64,000 nt of DNA from Campylobacter concisus (GTDB taxonomy: Bacteria; Campylobacterota; Campylobacteria; Campylobacterales; Campylobacteraceae): assembly GCF_002165775.1 (NCBI RefSeq), contig NZ_NDYP01000003.1, positions 186,001 through 250,000 of the forward strand. Direction: 5' to 3'. Positions 62,276 to 64,000 of this stretch are shown here, piece by piece. Under the pieces are notes generated by a model, which worked only from the letters and a program-made list of their open reading frames with translations, had not been told where the DNA came from and ran no database searches. The first letter of the stretch is position 1, and every line of letters begins with the position of its first letter. The position numbers and the translations under genes are program-made.

Positions 62276-64000
62276 TATTTTTCTCCAAGAGCTTCTAATT
62301 CTTCACATACTTTTTTAAATTTAGCCTCAGCGCTCTCTAGCGCCTCTTTGTTCGTCTCTATAACCTCTTTTGGTGCGTTTGCTACGAAATTTTGGTTATT
62401 TAGCATGCCTGAGAGTTTGGCTATCTCTTTTTCAAGCTTTGTCTTTTGAGACCTTAGCCTTGTGATGATACCGCTCATATCAAGCCCTTCAAGTGGGACA
62501 AACGCCTCTAAATTTTCACTCACATCTCTGATAGAATTTTCTATTTTTTCATCTACAAAGCCGATCTCTTCGCATTTTGCAAGCAGCTTGATATACTCTT
62601 TGACTTCATCAAGATCTATTTTGTCGTTAAATTTAACAAAAGCTTTTGCTATCTTTGAGTTGCCAAGATCTATGGTTGCTTTTGCACGGCGAATCGCAAC
62701 GATCGCTTCGATAACTAGTTCAAATTTCTTCTCAACATCTAAATTTCGCTCTTTTACCTCTGGATAGCTCATCACCATTATTGATTTTGTATTTTCAAGC
62801 TGTGTGCCGCTAAGCTCCTGAAATAGATACTCTGAGAGAAACGGCATAAAAGGATTTAGCAGCTTCATAGCCTCTTTAAATATGCTTCCAAGCTCTTTTA
62901 CGCTCGCTTTATCAGCCTTGCTAAGCTCGATACCCCAATCGCAAAACTCATCCCAAAAGAATTTATAAAGTGTGTTTGCTGCGTCATTGAAGCGGTAAGC
63001 GTCGATGTTTTCGCGTACCTCTCTCACGCACTCGTTAAAGCGGCTATTCATATAAATTCCAAGCTTTGTTTGAAGCTTGATATCCTCTAAATTTGGAAAT
63101 TTGCTCTCATTTAGCATGAGGTATTTGCTCGCATTATAAAGCTTGTTGGTGAAATTTCTTACCTGCTTCATCTTGGCATCACTTAGCTTGATGTCACGTC
63201 CTTGAACGGCTAGAAGTGTGAGCGTAAAGCGCAATATATCGGCGCTATATTCATTTATGCTATCAAGCGGATCGATGACGTTACCAAGACTCTTGCTCAT
63301 CTTTCTGCCGAATTCATCCTTTACAAGCGCGTGCAGATAGATATCGTCAAACGGCAGCTTGCCAAGGGCATTTTCACCCTGAAACATCATCCTAGCAACC
63401 CAGAAAAATAAAATATCAAAGCCAGTTATGAGAAGGTTGTTTGGGTAAAATTCGGCCAAATCGCCTTCAAACCATTTTTCATTTTTTAGCTCATTATCAT
63501 TGCCCCAGCCAAGCGTACTAAATGGCCAAAGACCAGAGCTAAACCACGTATCTAGCACGTCTGGGTCTTGGTGGAAATTTTTACTTTTACACTTTTTGCA
63601 CTCACACGGCTCGTCCTCGTCAGCCCACATATGACCGCAATCATCACAGTAAAATACAGGAATTTGATGTCCCCACCAAAGCTGGCGTGAGATACACCAG
63701 TCTCTTAGCTCTCTCATCCACGCGTTAAAACTGTTTATCCAGTGCGGTGGGTAAAATTTCGCTAAGCCTTCGCCGACCTTTGCGATCGCCTCGTCTGCGA
63801 TCTCTTTTTTGACAAACCACTGCTTTGAGATATATGGCTCAACGACATTTTTGCAGCGGTAGCAGTATCCCACTTGGTTTTCATAGTCCTCTATCTTTTC
63901 AACATTGCCAAGTTTTTCAAGCTCGGCTACGACGATATCTCTGGCCTCAAGCCTTTCAAGACCTGCAAATTTATCGCACTTGTCGTTTAAAATGCCTTTT
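62275..64000 (-). CDS. valS: Valyl-tRNA synthetase, C-terminal part
   Basis: Class I synthetase charging tRNA-Val. The frame runs off the right edge, so the N-terminus with the HIGH motif and most of the editing domain lie outside. Visible are the late catalytic part ([29 protein letters not shown]; zinc-like [38 protein letters not shown]), the KMSKS loop [14 protein letters not shown], the anticodon-binding helical domain and a C-terminal coiled coil ([20 protein letters not shown]) typical of ValS. The stop overlaps the metN GTG. Confidence 0.97.
   Translation of the reverse strand, partial: KGILNDKCDKFAGLERLEARDIVVAELEKLGNVEKIEDYENQVGYCYRCKNVVEPYISKQWFVKKEIADEAIAKVGEGLAKFYPPHWINSFNAWMRELRDWCISRQLWWGHQIPVFYCDDCGHMWADEDEPCECKKCKSKNFHQDPDVLDTWFSSGLWPFSTLGWGNDNELKNEKWFEGDLAEFYPNNLLITGFDILFFWVARMMFQGENALGKLPFDDIYLHALVKDEFGRKMSKSLGNVIDPLDSINEYSADILRFTLTLLAVQGRDIKLSDAKMKQVRNFTNKLYNASKYLMLNESKFPNLEDIKLQTKLGIYMNSRFNECVREVRENIDAYRFNDAANTLYKFFWDEFCDWGIELSKADKASVKELGSIFKEAMKLLNPFMPFLSEYLFQELSGTQLENTKSIMVMSYPEVKERNLDVEKKFELVIEAIVAIRRAKATIDLGNSKIAKAFVKFNDKIDLDEVKEYIKLLAKCEEIGFVDEKIENSIRDVSENLEAFVPLEGLDMSGIITRLRSQKTKLEKEIAKLSGMLNNQNFVANAPKEVIETNKEALESAEAKFKKVCEELEALGEK

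Noticed and set aside
1..64000. CRISPR arrays, insertion sequences, prophage genes, long poly-G phase-variation tracts
   Set aside because: None was seen on reading either strand; the window is ordinary chromosomal backbone apart from the items listed.

Overview
The window reads as a stretch of chromosome from a Campylobacter of the C. concisus/C. curvus kind. The AT-rich composition with isolated perfect TATAAT boxes, the aroB-mscS-mtaB-ftsH-like block, the hisS-tmk-coaD-ubiX-flgA run beside a valS-metN-metI-metQ-metQ cluster, and a Cts-type transformation operon all point to Campylobacterota. The genus comes from remembered gene order and protein character, not from a search. There are about 65 protein genes, two tRNAs (Gly-GCC, Arg-GCG), no rRNA, CRISPR, insertion sequence or prophage. 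Gene density is extreme: most neighbours overlap by 1-30 bases or are a few bases apart, and no gap longer than 300 bases lacks a gene.

Layout. 1-2.4 kb: ffh tail, rpsP, khpA, rimM, trmD, rplS, closed by a terminator. 2.5-4.3 kb (minus): a short CorA-like protein and tgt. 4.4-7.7 kb (plus): an Mla/MCE lipid transport operon whose permease carries a fused STAS domain. 7.8-15.3 kb (plus): TrkA-like regulator, aroB, MscS channel, mtaB, an FtsH-like AAA protein without its protease motif, mogA, terminator. 15.6-28.5 kb (minus): one long gene train from murA through moeA, tRNA-Gly, flgA, ubiX, coaD, tmk, hisS, speA and aspC into thiS-thiF-thiG-thiH-tenI (thiazole synthesis). 28.6-30.7 kb (plus): NlpC/P60 lipoprotein, ferritin-like DUF455 protein, SixA phosphatase.

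30.7-46.3 kb (minus): argG, rplI, hslV, hslU and era lead into a DNA-uptake (transformation) operon encoding a PilM-PilN fusion, PilO-like and PilP-like proteins, secretin, an ExeA-like ATPase, two accessory proteins, a PilB/GspE-like ATPase and a PilC/GspF-like platform protein. A PAS sensor and a cytoplasmic chemoreceptor follow directly. 46.4-49.4 kb (plus): a Fur-box-preceded TonB-dependent receptor gene broken by a one-base frameshift at a slippery A-run, overlapping a periplasmic siderophore-esterase gene. 49.4-52.1 kb (plus): S4 protein, tsaE, lptB, rpoN. 52.1-53.9 kb (minus): two poorly characterised genes (one with a C-terminal J domain) and a small charged protein. Then tRNA-Arg, an unknown protein, murG-ftsW (minus), murI (plus), DedA, and on the minus strand valS-metN-metI-leader-metQ-metQ.

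The most interesting signal is in the 256 bases between metI and the first metQ. A 19-codon ORF with its own ribosome binding site encodes a peptide with tandem Met-Cys pairs (MCQMC). It is followed within two bases by mutually exclusive hairpins, one with a 21-bp stem that is fully paired only in the metQ-sense RNA, and then by a hairpin that can hide the metQ ribosome binding site. This looks like a sulfur-amino-acid-sensing leader for methionine uptake. Other items worth attention: the protease-dead FtsH homologue, flgA that abuts a tRNA gene and has no ordinary start codon, the frameshifted receptor, and the PilM-PilN fusion.
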